From assembly GCA_027858795.1 (NCBI GenBank), contig JAQICF010000239.1, forward strand, positions 1 to 41,275: a DNA stretch of 41,275 nucleotides. Reading direction: 5' to 3'. Origin of the DNA: Candidatus Delongbacteria bacterium. Its GTDB lineage: Bacteria; Delongbacteria; UBA4055. The notes under the pieces were generated by a model. It was not told the origin of the DNA, searched no databases, and saw nothing but the letters and a program-made list of their open reading frames with translations. Made by a program: the position numbers and the translations under genes. This document shows positions 1 to 8,107 of this stretch, piece by piece (position 1 is the stretch's first letter; every line of letters begins with the position of its first letter).

Positions 1-18
1 CATAACTTCTTGTAACAT
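1..18 (-). CDS. Start of 2-oxoacid:ferredoxin oxidoreductase gamma subunit (partial, runs off left edge)
   Basis: An ATG at 18-16 on the minus strand overlaps the TAA stop of the beta-subunit gene (TAATG). The six visible codons read M-L-Q-E-V-M. Gamma subunits of this enzyme family typically start in this way, just before their glycine-rich G-F-G-G-Q-G segment, and gamma normally follows beta in the operon. The overlapping stop and start suggest translational coupling. Only six codons are visible, so the call rests mainly on position. Confidence 0.6.
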
Positions 19-794
19 TATTTAAGCCCTCCTTCAGTTTTAAGATCACCAAGTGGATAGTACTTCAACATGTTCTCTTCCCACCATTTATAAGAATCAA
101 CAGGTGTCATTTTCCATCCTGACGGACAGTTACCAACAAGCTCAATAAAAGAAGTACCTTTGTCATTCAGAGAATTCTCAATACCTTTTTCGATAGCTTT
201 CTTTAGTTTTCTTACATTTACAGCATTATTCGCAGCTTGTCTTGTTACAAAGCAAGTACCATCAAAAGTTTTAACGATATCTGCAACTTTTAAAGGCATG
301 CCTGTTGTTTTAACATCTCTACCATCCGGTGATGATGCTGTAACCTGTCCGGGTAAAGTAGTAGGCGCCATTTGACCACCTGTCATACCATATATTGCGT
401 TGTTATAGAATAGAATTACGATACTTTCACCTCTATTACAAGCATGAAGAGTTTCAGCGATACCAATAGATGCTAAGTCACCGTCACCCTGAATAGTGAA
501 AACTGCGTGATTAGGTAATACTCTTTTAATTCCTGTTGCTAATGCACAAGCTCTACCATGAGCAGCTTCCTGCATGTCGCAATTCATATAATCATAAGCA
601 AATACTGCACATCCAACCGGTGCTACTCCGATGATCTGGTTTTGAATACCTTTTTCATCAATAACTTCCTGAAGAATTTTTTCAAGAGTACCATGAGCAC
701 AACCCGGGCAGTAATGCATGTCATTTTTCTGAAGGTTTGGTTTTTTCCAAACTACATCAAATTCCTGACCGTTTTTTGTAATTTTCTCAGTCAT
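18..794 (-). CDS. 2-oxoacid:ferredoxin oxidoreductase, beta (thiamine-diphosphate) subunit
   Basis: 258 residues. This subunit binds thiamine diphosphate and, with alpha, oxidatively decarboxylates a 2-oxoacid to an acyl-CoA while reducing ferredoxin in the cytoplasm. Visible features are the N-terminal H-Y-C-P-G-C-A-H-G segment (iron-sulfur/TPP region), the TPP motif G-D-G-D-L-A-S-I-G around residue 100 with the N-N pair about 25 residues later, and the family segment Y-G-M-T-G-G-Q-M-A-P-T-T. The length is typical for KorB/VorA-type beta subunits. The ATG has AGGAG about nine bases upstream. It lies 16 bases after alpha and overlaps gamma. The substrate (branched-chain 2-oxoacid or 2-oxoglutarate) cannot be decided from the sequence. 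Confidence 0.93.
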   Translation of the reverse strand: MTEKITKNGQEFDVVWKKPNLQKNDMHYCPGCAHGTLEKILQEVIDEKGIQNQIIGVAPVGCAVFAYDYMNCDMQEAAHGRACALATGIKRVLPNHAVFTIQGDGDLASIGIAETLHACNRGESIVILFYNNAIYGMTGGQMAPTTLPGQVTASSPDGRDVKTTGMPLKVADIVKTFDGTCFVTRQAANNAVNVRKLKKAIEKGIENSLNDKGTSFIELVGNCPSGWKMTPVDSYKWWEENMLKYYPLGDLKTEGGLK

Positions 795-810
795 TGTTTA
801 CTGCTCCTGT

Positions 811-1872
811 TTAATATTGGTTTATCATATTTTTTGCCTTTTCAACGATCTCATCTGTAGAAAGAACGATACCACCTGTCTTACCATAATGCTCAACAGG
901 TATTTTACACTCAACTGCAAGCTTTATATCTTCTATCATCTGTCCAACACTCATCTCTATAGAAAGGTAAGCTTTCACCTGCTTAGAGTATTTTTTGATA
1001 ATATCTTTTGGGAAAGGCCATACAGTCTTAGGTCTGATCAACCCAACTTTTACTCCCTTCTCTCTTGCAATATCAACAGCTTTCCTAACGATCCTTGAAG
1101 ATAAACCGTAAGCGATAAATCCTATCTCAGCATCATCCATGTGATAAAGTTCGTAATCAACTTCGTTCTCTTCGATGATCTTGTATTTTGCTTGAAGTTC
1201 GAAATTCTTTTGTTCCATATCTTCAGGTTTGATGTAAAGAGAAGTTATAGTGTTTTGAGTTCTATTATTCATCTCACCGTTTGTTGCCCAGCTAGTATCG
1301 AACGCTGGTCTTACATAATCTTCTTTAAATTCAACTGTTTCCATCATCTGACCTAAAGCACCGTCAGAAAGGATTAGCACAGGATTAAGATATTTTTCTG
1401 ACAGATCAAATGCTTTATAGACCATGTCTGCTTGTTCCTGAACTGAATTAGGAGTAAGTACGATAAGACGATAATCTCCGTGACCTCCACCTTTTACAGC
1501 TTGAAAATAATCACCTTGAGAAGGCTGGATAGTTCCAAGACCGGGACCACCTCTCTGAACATTAACTAAAACACAAGGAATCTGAGCACAAGCTATGTAT
1601 GAAACACCTTCCTGCATTAAAGAATATCCAGGTGAAGATGTAGATGTCATTGATCTTTTACCACAAGCTCCGGCACCGTAAACCATATTGATAGCAGATA
1701 CTTCACTCTCTGCTTGAACGTAAGCTATACCTTTGCGAGGCAGCCATTTTGAGAAATATTCTAATACTTCACTCTGAGGAGTAATAGGATAACCGAAGTA
1801 TCCGTCAATTCCGGCTCTGATTGCTGCTTCAGCAAGAGCCTCATTACCCTTCATTAAATATTTTTCAGCCAA
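811..1872 (-). CDS. vorB: 2-oxoacid:ferredoxin oxidoreductase, alpha subunit (VorB-like)
   Basis: 353 residues, about the usual length for stand-alone alpha subunits annotated as VorB (3-methyl-2-oxobutanoate dehydrogenase). It starts at TTG with GGAGG six bases upstream. It contains the pyrimidine-binding segment G-Y-P-I-T-P-Q-S-E near residue 27, the conserved Q-A-E-S-E-V-S-A-I-N stretch, T-S-T-S-S-P-G-Y-S, and the later transketolase C-terminal-like domain around R-P-K-T-V-W-P-F-P. It is the second gene of the Fd-alpha-beta-gamma operon. Branched-chain 2-oxoacids are the likely substrates by family resemblance, giving acyl-CoA and reduced ferredoxin from amino-acid breakdown. A 2-oxoglutarate enzyme is the alternative. 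Confidence 0.9.
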   Translation of the reverse strand: MAEKYLMKGNEALAEAAIRAGIDGYFGYPITPQSEVLEYFSKWLPRKGIAYVQAESEVSAINMVYGAGACGKRSMTSTSSPGYSLMQEGVSYIACAQIPCVLVNVQRGGPGLGTIQPSQGDYFQAVKGGGHGDYRLIVLTPNSVQEQADMVYKAFDLSEKYLNPVLILSDGALGQMMETVEFKEDYVRPAFDTSWATNGEMNNRTQNTITSLYIKPEDMEQKNFELQAKYKIIEENEVDYELYHMDDAEIGFIAYGLSSRIVRKAVDIAREKGVKVGLIRPKTVWPFPKDIIKKYSKQVKAYLSIEMSVGQMIEDIKLAVECKIPVEHYGKTGGIVLSTDEIVEKAKNMINQY

Positions 1873-1904
1873 TTTTGACCTCCAATCTATTTTTTATTTA
1901 ATAA

Positions 1905-2126
1905 TTATTTCTTAGCTGCTCTAAAAGCAGTAATTACACTATCAGGACACATTATTGCACAGTTAGCACATCCGATACAATCCTCATTGATCATTATCGC
2001 GTAATAATATCCTTTGTCGTTTGTTGTCTCGGAATAACCGATAGTACCTTTTGGACAAACGGTCGCGCAGAGTTTACATCCTTTACATTTTTGAATGTCC
2101 ACTTCTATGAACCCTTTAATCTCCAT
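1905..2126 (-). CDS. Ferredoxin subunit (2 x [4Fe-4S]) of the 2-oxoacid oxidoreductase
   Basis: 73 residues with two four-cysteine cluster motifs: C-K-G-C-K-L-C-A-T-V-C-P and C-I-G-C-A-N-C-A-I-M-C-P. Each has the C-x2-C-x2-C-x3-C-P spacing of 4Fe-4S ferredoxins. It is the first gene of the operon and probably the delta subunit that passes electrons from the TPP centre to a soluble ferredoxin. The ATG has GGAGG four bases upstream. The alpha gene follows after 32 bases. Confidence 0.92.
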   Translation of the reverse strand: MEIKGFIEVDIQKCKGCKLCATVCPKGTIGYSETTNDKGYYYAIMINEDCIGCANCAIMCPDSVITAFRAAKK

Positions 2127-2182
2127 GTTTCCTCCAAAAAATTTTGGTTTTATTATTAATTATAATTCTTTACTGAGAACTG

Positions 2183-2211
2183 ATATTAAAGTATTTATTG
2201 GACTAAATCAA
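2183..2211 (-). promoter_or_regulatory. Candidate sigma70-type promoter of the oxidoreductase operon
   Basis: On the minus strand, TTGATT (2211-2206) is followed after 17 bases by TAATAT (2188-2183). Transcription would start near 2176 and leave a leader of about 50 bases before the ferredoxin ATG at 2126. Spacing is ideal and both boxes are close to consensus, but AT-rich DNA yields such matches by chance. Confidence 0.45.
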
Positions 2212-2256
2212 GATATTTTTTTATAAGGTTTTATAAATTTTAAGATTTTATCAACT

Positions 2257-2958
2257 CTATTTTATTGCCATACCACTTTCAACCAATTTATCGCGATGAC
2301 TCTTAATAAATATAGAAGTATCCCCAAAATAGCACAGTTCTCCTTTGTCCAGAAAAAGGATTTTATCGAAATTTGATATATCATCAATATTTTTTGAAAT
2401 AAAAACAGAAGTACACGATTTGTTTTTAATTACTCTATCAAAAATTATTTTTTTGACATCTTTATCGATCAGTGTCATTGAATCATCCATTAACAAAACT
2501 TTAGGTTCTTTAATAATAGTGGAACATATATTAACAAGTTGTTTTTCTCCACCAGATAAATTACTTGGTTCAGTATTTAAAAGTTTATCTAATCTGTAAT
2601 CTTCAATTAATTTGTCTAATCTATTTTTTATCTCAGCTGGAGCTATGTTTTGTATTTCAAGCCCGAAAACAAGGTCATAGATCATATTCTCAGAGAAATT
2701 ATTATCCAGCCAAAAATTACCAATATAACCTAATGTATCATATAGATCATCCCCATGATCTTCAATTGACTTTCCATCAATATTTATGCTCCCGGTATAA
2801 GAATATTCCTGACCGGCCAAAGATTCTAGTAATTTAGTTTTTCCTGAACCGCTTGGCCCTGAAATTACTAAAGAGCTATCCTCTTCAAGCGTAAAACATA
2901 TATTTTTTAAGATATCCCTTCCAGAAAGAGAAAGAGATAGATCATTAACTTTTATCAT
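2257..2958 (-). CDS. ABC transporter ATP-binding protein with altered catalytic residues
   Basis: 233 residues, one nucleotide-binding domain. Walker A is G-P-S-G-S-G-K-T (34-41), the signature L-S-G-G-E-K-Q (134-140), and Walker B V-L-L-M-D-D (154-159). Three positions that normally drive hydrolysis differ. The Q-loop glutamine appears replaced by Asn81, the catalytic glutamate after Walker B is Asp159, and the H-loop histidine appears to be Lys189. ATP binding seems preserved while turnover may be slow. The gene starts 3 bases after the stop of the upstream charged membrane protein, so the two are co-transcribed. No permease is in the window, so the substrate is unknown. A regulatory rather than transport ATPase is possible. 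Confidence 0.88.
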   Translation of the reverse strand: MIKVNDLSLSLSGRDILKNICFTLEEDSSLVISGPSGSGKTKLLESLAGQEYSYTGSINIDGKSIEDHGDDLYDTLGYIGNFWLDNNFSENMIYDLVFGLEIQNIAPAEIKNRLDKLIEDYRLDKLLNTEPSNLSGGEKQLVNICSTIIKEPKVLLMDDSMTLIDKDVKKIIFDRVIKNKSCTSVFISKNIDDISNFDKILFLDKGELCYFGDTSIFIKSHRDKLVESGMAIK

Positions 2959-2961
2959 AAT

Positions 2962-3588
2962 TTATTTCAATAGCTCTTCTAAATGTTCATCAATAAGTTT
3001 TTCCTTGTTTTGGATACGATCCAGATGATTTTTCTTTTTCTTTGCAATGTTTTTATCGATCCTTTCAATAACTTTTTTCTGTATATTCTCTCTTTTGTCA
3101 AATCCCTTTGATAATTTCTCTCTTATCATTGTTTTTAGGTCAGTTTTTTCTTTTTCATTCTCAGAATTCTTGAACTTATATATGAGGATATCAACTTCAG
3201 ATTCTTCAAATATCATTGAAATAAGCTCTATTTTTTCTTCTTTAGGTTCTTTTGTTCTTCTGATATGTTTTTTCAACTTATGTAATAATCTACGATATAT
3301 TCTCGGGTGTTCTTTTTTTAGTTTAATAGCTTTATCATGTAATTCAGGAAAGTGAGCCTTTAAAGCTTCATGTATTTTTTCTTCTAATTTAGCAGTTATC
3401 TTTTTATTTCGAAATTCTCCTCTTCTGCCATGTTCAAATTCTTCCCCTCTTGGGTGCTCTCTATCAAATTCATGCATATTGTCCATACCATGAGGTAAAG
3501 GGTTTTCAAAATCTTTTTGAGCCTTTACGAATAGAAAAGCCCCACCTATAAATATTAAGATAATGATCCAATTGTATTTTATTGACAT
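2962..3588 (-). CDS. Membrane-anchored, highly charged protein of unknown function
   Basis: 208 residues from the preferred ATG at 3588. GGAGG lies five bases upstream of it, and the ATG 12 bases further upstream (3600) would place the Shine-Dalgarno inside the gene. It has one N-terminal hydrophobic segment (about residues 6-21) that is a signal anchor or signal peptide. It continues with a short His/Glu/Arg-rich stretch and a long Lys/Glu-rich region predicted by eye to be mostly helical. There is no cysteine cluster or catalytic motif I recognise. It precedes the ABC ATPase gene with a 3-base gap. The layout recalls CpxP-like or metal-binding periplasmic proteins, but I cannot assign a family. 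Confidence 0.75.
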   Translation of the reverse strand: MSIKYNWIIILIFIGGAFLFVKAQKDFENPLPHGMDNMHEFDREHPRGEEFEHGRRGEFRNKKITAKLEEKIHEALKAHFPELHDKAIKLKKEHPRIYRRLLHKLKKHIRRTKEPKEEKIELISMIFEESEVDILIYKFKNSENEKEKTDLKTMIREKLSKGFDKRENIQKKVIERIDKNIAKKKKNHLDRIQNKEKLIDEHLEELLK

Positions 3589-3636
3589 AATAACCTCCAT
3601 TTTCTAAAGTAAACGCAATTTAAACAATTTTATTGT

Positions 3637-3677
3637 AAATCTCTCGGAATTTTTTATTAAAAAAGTCTGAGAGATTT
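3637..3677. repeat. Long inverted repeat between divergent genes (hairpin, possible attenuator/terminator)
   Basis: Arms 3637-3655 and 3659-3677 pair over 19 positions with one G-U and one A-G mismatch, leaving a 3-base loop. The outer nine pairs (AAATCTCTC / GAGAGATTT) are perfect. On the plus strand it is followed by a T-rich run (TTTTATTTTG). It sits between a minus-strand gene ending its 5' side at 3588 and a plus-strand gene at 3807, a place where an ordinary terminator is not expected. Confidence 0.55.
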
Positions 3678-3747
3678 TATTTTGTCTCTGAATTTTTTTG
3701 TTTTTTGAAAAATACTGAGAAAATTTCAGTTATTTATTGTAAAATAC

Positions 3748-3777
3748 TTAGATTTCCTTTATTTTGGTATGTATAAT
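3748..3777 (+). promoter_or_regulatory. Candidate promoter upstream of the 120-residue gene
   Basis: A perfect TATAAT at 3772-3777 lies 30 bases before the ATG at 3807, with TG directly upstream of it. The -35 region is weak (TTAGAT near 3748). A Shine-Dalgarno AAGGAG follows near 3791. Confidence 0.4.
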
Positions 3778-3806
3778 TTTTGCGTTAGCTATAAGGAGAC
3801 AATTAA

Positions 3807-4169
3807 ATGAGTTTATCATCACCTGAAGAATTTAGAATAACAACGAGTTCATTTTACAGTAGATCTTTTACATTGTTATTCAGGGATAATAAGTTGGTTT
3901 ATCAATCAACAAGACCCGAAGAAAAACTTTTTAGAGTTCCAGCAGATGAAGATTGGGATAAATTTTGGAAAGAAACGGTTAATCTAAAGATATGGCTATG
4001 GAAGAAATCTTATGTTGATAGAAGTACCCATGATGGTCAAAATTGGAGCGTGAAAATAAAGATCGGAAAAATGTTTCTACATTCCTATGGATCCGGAGAA
4101 TTTCCAGAAAATTATAAAGAATTTTTAGTTGCGATAAGAAAATTAATCGGTGGTTTGGAATTTTCTTAA
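3807..4169 (+). CDS. Hypothetical protein, small and soluble
   Basis: 120 residues, start ATG with AAGGAG about 9 bases upstream. No signal peptide or membrane segment. The chain alternates hydrophobic and polar residues, is rich in tryptophan (D-W-D-K-F-W, I-W-L-W-K-K, N-W-S-V-K-I), and ends in a short helix-like stretch. It looks like a compact alpha/beta protein. I do not recognise the family. It stands alone, 154 bases before the cyclase gene, on the same strand. Confidence 0.75.
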   Translation: MSLSSPEEFRITTSSFYSRSFTLLFRDNKLVYQSTRPEEKLFRVPADEDWDKFWKETVNLKIWLWKKSYVDRSTHDGQNWSVKIKIGKMFLHSYGSGEFPENYKEFLVAIRKLIGGLEFS

Positions 4170-4323
4170 TTTAATTTTTTATTATTTTACTTTTTAAATT
4201 AATCTCTTATATTATATAAACATAGTAATATTAATATGTAATTTGTATGTAGTGCTTTAGGCTTTTTTGATGCCTGTTTATAAGTTCTTTCACTGATTAG
4301 ATATTGTAATATTGGAGAGGTTA

Positions 4324-7300
4324 ATGCAAAATTTAGTACCTGAAAAAATTGTTCGAAATTTTATCGACAATAAATTCACAGATGAGTTTGACTGCTTCTC
4401 GATGTTTGTTGACATATCAGGTTTTACTAGTACGACAGAAGCTCTAATGAAGCATGGTCAGGAAGGTGCGGAGGTTTTATCAGATATTCTAAAATATTTA
4501 TTTGATACGATTGTAAATGCTGTTTATGATCATGGTGGATATGTGACAAAGTATGCGGGAGATGCTTTTACTGCTATATTTGAAATTAAAGATGGTAAGA
4601 AAACAACTGCTTTAAGAGCTTTAAATGCTGCGAAGATCACAAATCAATTTTTTGAAGATAACAAAATATTCGATTCAAGATTTGGAGAGTTTGACTTTGG
4701 TGTTAAAGTCGGATTAGCTTATGGTAATTGTATCTGCGGGATTGTGGGTTCAAAAAATGAAAAAACATATTATTTCAGTGGTGATTCAGTAGATCTTTGT
4801 GCTATGGCAGAGCATAATGCCGATAAAGGTGATATCTGGATGCATGAATCCTTTTATAACTATACCAAAAGCATTTTAACTAAAACAAAATCTGCAATAC
4901 TTCACGATGAAAAATTTTACCAAGTGATCAAAACTAAAGATTTTAAAGTTAGCCATGTTAAGAGAAAAAAAGTTAATGTAAGTAAAGAAGTTATTTACCA
5001 ATTGGCTGGTAAACTTGAAGCAGAATTCCCGATAGGAGAATTTAGAGATATTATCTCTGTGTTTATTTCATTTTCAGGAGATGTTGACCTTCAGGATATG
5101 ATGGAGCAATTATACGATCTTAAATCCATTTATGGAGCATCACATCCGGTACTGGATTTTGGTGATAAGGGTGGAAATATTTTATTGTTTTTCGGTGCTC
5201 CCATATCATATGAGAATAACATCCAAAGAGCATTGAATTTTATACTTCGATTAGTTGAACTCAGAACAAAAGATGTGAAGATCAGAGCAGGAATAGCTAA
5301 AGGCGTTGTTTATTGTGGATTCAGTGGAGCAGATATCAGACATGAATTCACATCTTTAGGTAATACTGTCAATCAAAGTGCCCGTTTCATGATGCAGGCT
5401 GAATGGGATCAGGTATTAATGGGTAAGGAGTTTATTTCAAATGAGAACTTTGTGTTTGATCATACCGGAGATATTAAGTACAAAGGTATAGAAAATTTAA
5501 TACCTACTTTTAATCTTGTAGGAAAAGCTGAGATCAAAGATATTTTCTTTAAAGGTGAATTCATTGGAAGGAAAAAAGATAAGCAAAAGCTGCATAAATT
5601 TCTTTCTCCGCTGGATAAAAATAAAAATTGTGGAATAGTTTACATAGATGGAGAAGCTGGTATAGGAAAATCTAGGTTGGTTAATAAGATCAGATCCGAA
5701 CTTATAGCGGAATGCAATAAAAGAAATGATTCTATAAATTGGTTCTATTTTTCCTGTGATGAAATAATCAGAAGCCCGTATAATCCATTAAATTACTTTT
5801 TCAATAGGCATTTCGACCTAAATGAAGATGATACAAAAGAAAGAAATTCGGATAGATTTAATTCTCATTTAGATGAGATAATTAGAAATATTGCTGATCC
5901 TAAATTGAAATCAAATTTAGATAGCAAGAGAGATTACATATCATATTTTTTAAATCTAAAAATATCAAATTCTGATATTTTGGTAGAAGAACCGAACGAA
6001 AGACAAAATAATACAACACTAGCATTAATAGCACTATTCAAAGTTTACAGCGAAAAAAGTAAGCTAGTTTTAGAAATAGACAATGCTGGTTTTATTGATA
6101 GTGATTCATTAAAGTTTTTTAAGAGATTGTCAATAGAACTTAAGAAACTTCCGTTTGTAACTATATTTAATAGCCGATTGAAAGATAACGGCGAAAAATA
6201 TGATTTTGGATTCGAAAGGCAAAAAAGGATACGTCTAAAGAATCTTACGATAGATGATTTTAACGAATTGGCTAAAAGTAGATTGAAAGCCAAAACAATT
6301 CCTAATAAGACATTGAAGACACTCCAAAAGAAAAGCCACAAAAATCCATTATACCTGGAACAGATGATCCACTACATTGTTGATAATGATCTTATTGATA
6401 AGAAAATGATGATAAAACAGGATGCTGATCTTCCCGATGGATTAAATAAGATCGTTATAGCCAGGATCGATAAACTAAAGCAACACCTAAAGGATATTTT
6501 AAAGGCAGCATCAGTACTAGGAAATGATTTTTCGATAGAAGTTTTATCTTACATTTTGAGTGATAAATATAATAATATTGAAAAATATTTAACCGATCTT
6601 GAAAATGAGGATATTTTAATATTAGTGTCTGAAGTTAATTATTTGTTTAAATATGCTGTAATCAGGGATGCGATATATGACATGCAATTAAGGAAGATAG
6701 TCAGAGAATTGCATGAAATTGCAGCTGATTCAATCGAAAAAATAAATAAAGATAATATTGAATCACATTACAATATACTTGCTTATCATTACGATCTTGC
6801 TGAAAATGTTGATAAATCAATGGAATATTTGTCTAAAGCTGGCAGAAAGGCAAGGAATGATTATCAAAATGATCTTTCGATTAAACATTTTAATAGGTGG
6901 ATTTATTTTGCTTCAAAAAAAGCGGGCATAGGTGAAGAAGATTGGAAAAGTGTAAAAATTAAAGGCAATGTTGATTTGATAAATAATTACGTACAGATCA
7001 ATTTTGAGAGATTCTATTTTTATTTTTCAATTTTTCAAGATATAGATAAAAGTGAATCTGTAATTGATACAAGTCAGATGTTAGCAGAAAAAATAAATGA
7101 CGAGTTCTTGAATGCTCAAATTTATGTAGATAAAAGTCAATTATTATCTTACCAGGGGAAAATAGATGAATCAAACAAATGTCTTGAATATGCCTTGAAA
7201 ATTTTCATAAAACTTGATAATCCTAACAAAATTAGTTTAGCCTATGAAAATTTGGGTAAAAATTATTTAACTGCTGGAAAAATGGACAAAGCTCTAGATT

Positions 7301-8001
7301 GTTTTAATTCAGGTCTAAAGTATGCTGAGCAGATAAAAAACAATTATTCAAAAGCTAGGATGAGAGCAAAACATTTTGGTCTTATAGGTATAATTTATGA
7401 TTATTCAGGTCAATTTGATAAAGCTTTGGAGAATTATCATAAACAACTAGAAATTGCCGAAAAAGAGAATTTGAAATTAGAAATTGCGAGTGCAATAGCT
7501 AATATTGGAATCGTGTATCATTTGATGGGGGATTTAAATAAAGCACGAGAATACTATGAAAGAAAACTTAAAATGAGTGAAGAAATTGGTAAAAGAAATG
7601 AATTGGCTCAAAGTTTGAACAACATTGGATTTTTATACAAAGATCTTGGCGAATATAAGAAAGCTATTTCCCACCATAAGCAAAGCTATAAAATAAGCAA
7701 AGAATTGTCAGACTATAATACTATGTCAAGTGCTTTGATCAATTTAGCACTAGTTTTTAAAACGCAAAAGAATTATAAAAAAGCAGAACAAGAATTTGAA
7801 AAGGGATTAAAAATCGCTGAAAAATACGATATAAAGCATACTATGGCGGAAGCATTAACTGAAATGGGAGAGCTTTACTTATTAACTGACCAGAAAGTTA
7901 AAGCGATTGAATACGTTGATAAAGGTTTAAAGATTTCGGAAGAAATAGGTTTTGCAGAATATATCGAAAAGGGGAAATCAGTAAAAGAAAAATTGAAATA
8001 G
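4324..8001 (+). CDS. Soluble-adenylyl-cyclase-like protein: two class III cyclase domains, P-loop NTPase, TPR repeats
   Basis: 1225 residues from ATG 4324. GGAGAGG at 4314-4320 serves this start better than the in-frame TTG at 4312. C1 (about 24-190) has F-V-D-I-S-G-F-T with Asp30 and K-Y-A-G-D with Lys76 and Asp80, the metal-binding side. It lacks the usual Asn/Arg pair. C2 (about 235-400) has lost the first metal Asp but keeps D-K-G-G-N and L-G-N-T-V-N-Q-S-A-R with Thr343, Asn350 and Arg354, the substrate and transition-state side. One composite active site across C1/C2 is therefore expected, as in ADCY10, where a Thr also replaces the adenine-reading Asp. Walker A is G-E-A-G-I-G-K-S (443-450). 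TPR-like helices fill about 900-1220. It probably makes cAMP in the cytoplasm. Bicarbonate control is unproven. Confidence 0.9.
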   Translation: MQNLVPEKIVRNFIDNKFTDEFDCFSMFVDISGFTSTTEALMKHGQEGAEVLSDILKYLFDTIVNAVYDHGGYVTKYAGDAFTAIFEIKDGKKTTALRALNAAKITNQFFEDNKIFDSRFGEFDFGVKVGLAYGNCICGIVGSKNEKTYYFSGDSVDLCAMAEHNADKGDIWMHESFYNYTKSILTKTKSAILHDEKFYQVIKTKDFKVSHVKRKKVNVSKEVIYQLAGKLEAEFPIGEFRDIISVFISFSGDVDLQDMMEQLYDLKSIYGASHPVLDFGDKGGNILLFFGAPISYENNIQRALNFILRLVELRTKDVKIRAGIAKGVVYCGFSGADIRHEFTSLGNTVNQSARFMMQAEWDQVLMGKEFISNENFVFDHTGDIKYKGIENLIPTFNLVGKAEIKDIFFKGEFIGRKKDKQKLHKFLSPLDKNKNCGIVYIDGEAGIGKSRLVNKIRSELIAECNKRNDSINWFYFSCDEIIRSPYNPLNYFFNRHFDLNEDDTKERNSDRFNSHLDEIIRNIADPKLKSNLDSKRDYISYFLNLKISNSDILVEEPNERQNNTTLALIALFKVYSEKSKLVLEIDNAGFIDSDSLKFFKRLSIELKKLPFVTIFNSRLKDNGEKYDFGFERQKRIRLKNLTIDDFNELAKSRLKAKTIPNKTLKTLQKKSHKNPLYLEQMIHYIVDNDLIDKKMMIKQDADLPDGLNKIVIARIDKLKQHLKDILKAASVLGNDFSIEVLSYILSDKYNNIEKYLTDLENEDILILVSEVNYLFKYAVIRDAIYDMQLRKIVRELHEIAADSIEKINKDNIESHYNILAYHYDLAENVDKSMEYLSKAGRKARNDYQNDLSIKHFNRWIYFASKKAGIGEEDWKSVKIKGNVDLINNYVQINFERFYFYFSIFQDIDKSESVIDTSQMLAEKINDEFLNAQIYVDKSQLLSYQGKIDESNKCLEYALKIFIKLDNPNKISLAYENLGKNYLTAGKMDKALDCFNSGLKYAEQIKNNYSKARMRAKHFGLIGIIYDYSGQFDKALENYHKQLEIAEKENLKLEIASAIANIGIVYHLMGDLNKAREYYERKLKMSEEIGKRNELAQSLNNIGFLYKDLGEYKKAISHHKQSYKISKELSDYNTMSSALINLALVFKTQKNYKKAEQEFEKGLKIAEKYDIKHTMAEALTEMGELYLLTDQKVKAIEYVDKGLKISEEIGFAEYIEKGKSVKEKLK

Positions 8002-8011
8002 TTTGGACTTA

Positions 8012-8036
8012 CACTAAAAATAATTTCGATTTAGTG
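8012..8036. promoter_or_regulatory. Inverted repeat upstream of the surface-protein array (possible operator or weak hairpin)
   Basis: CACTAAA (8012-8018) and TTTAGTG (8030-8036) are perfect inverted copies separated by 11 bases. They lie in the 106-base gap between the cyclase gene and the first array gene. There is no T-tract, so it is not an obvious terminator. A 10-base palindrome ACATATATGT follows at 8056-8065. No convincing -35/-10 pair was found in the gap. Confidence 0.25.
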
Positions 8037-8107
8037 AAGTAGGTCACAGCAACATACATATATGTTTATTATTTTAAAATAAAATTGTTAAACCTTGAGG
8101 AGGGGAA

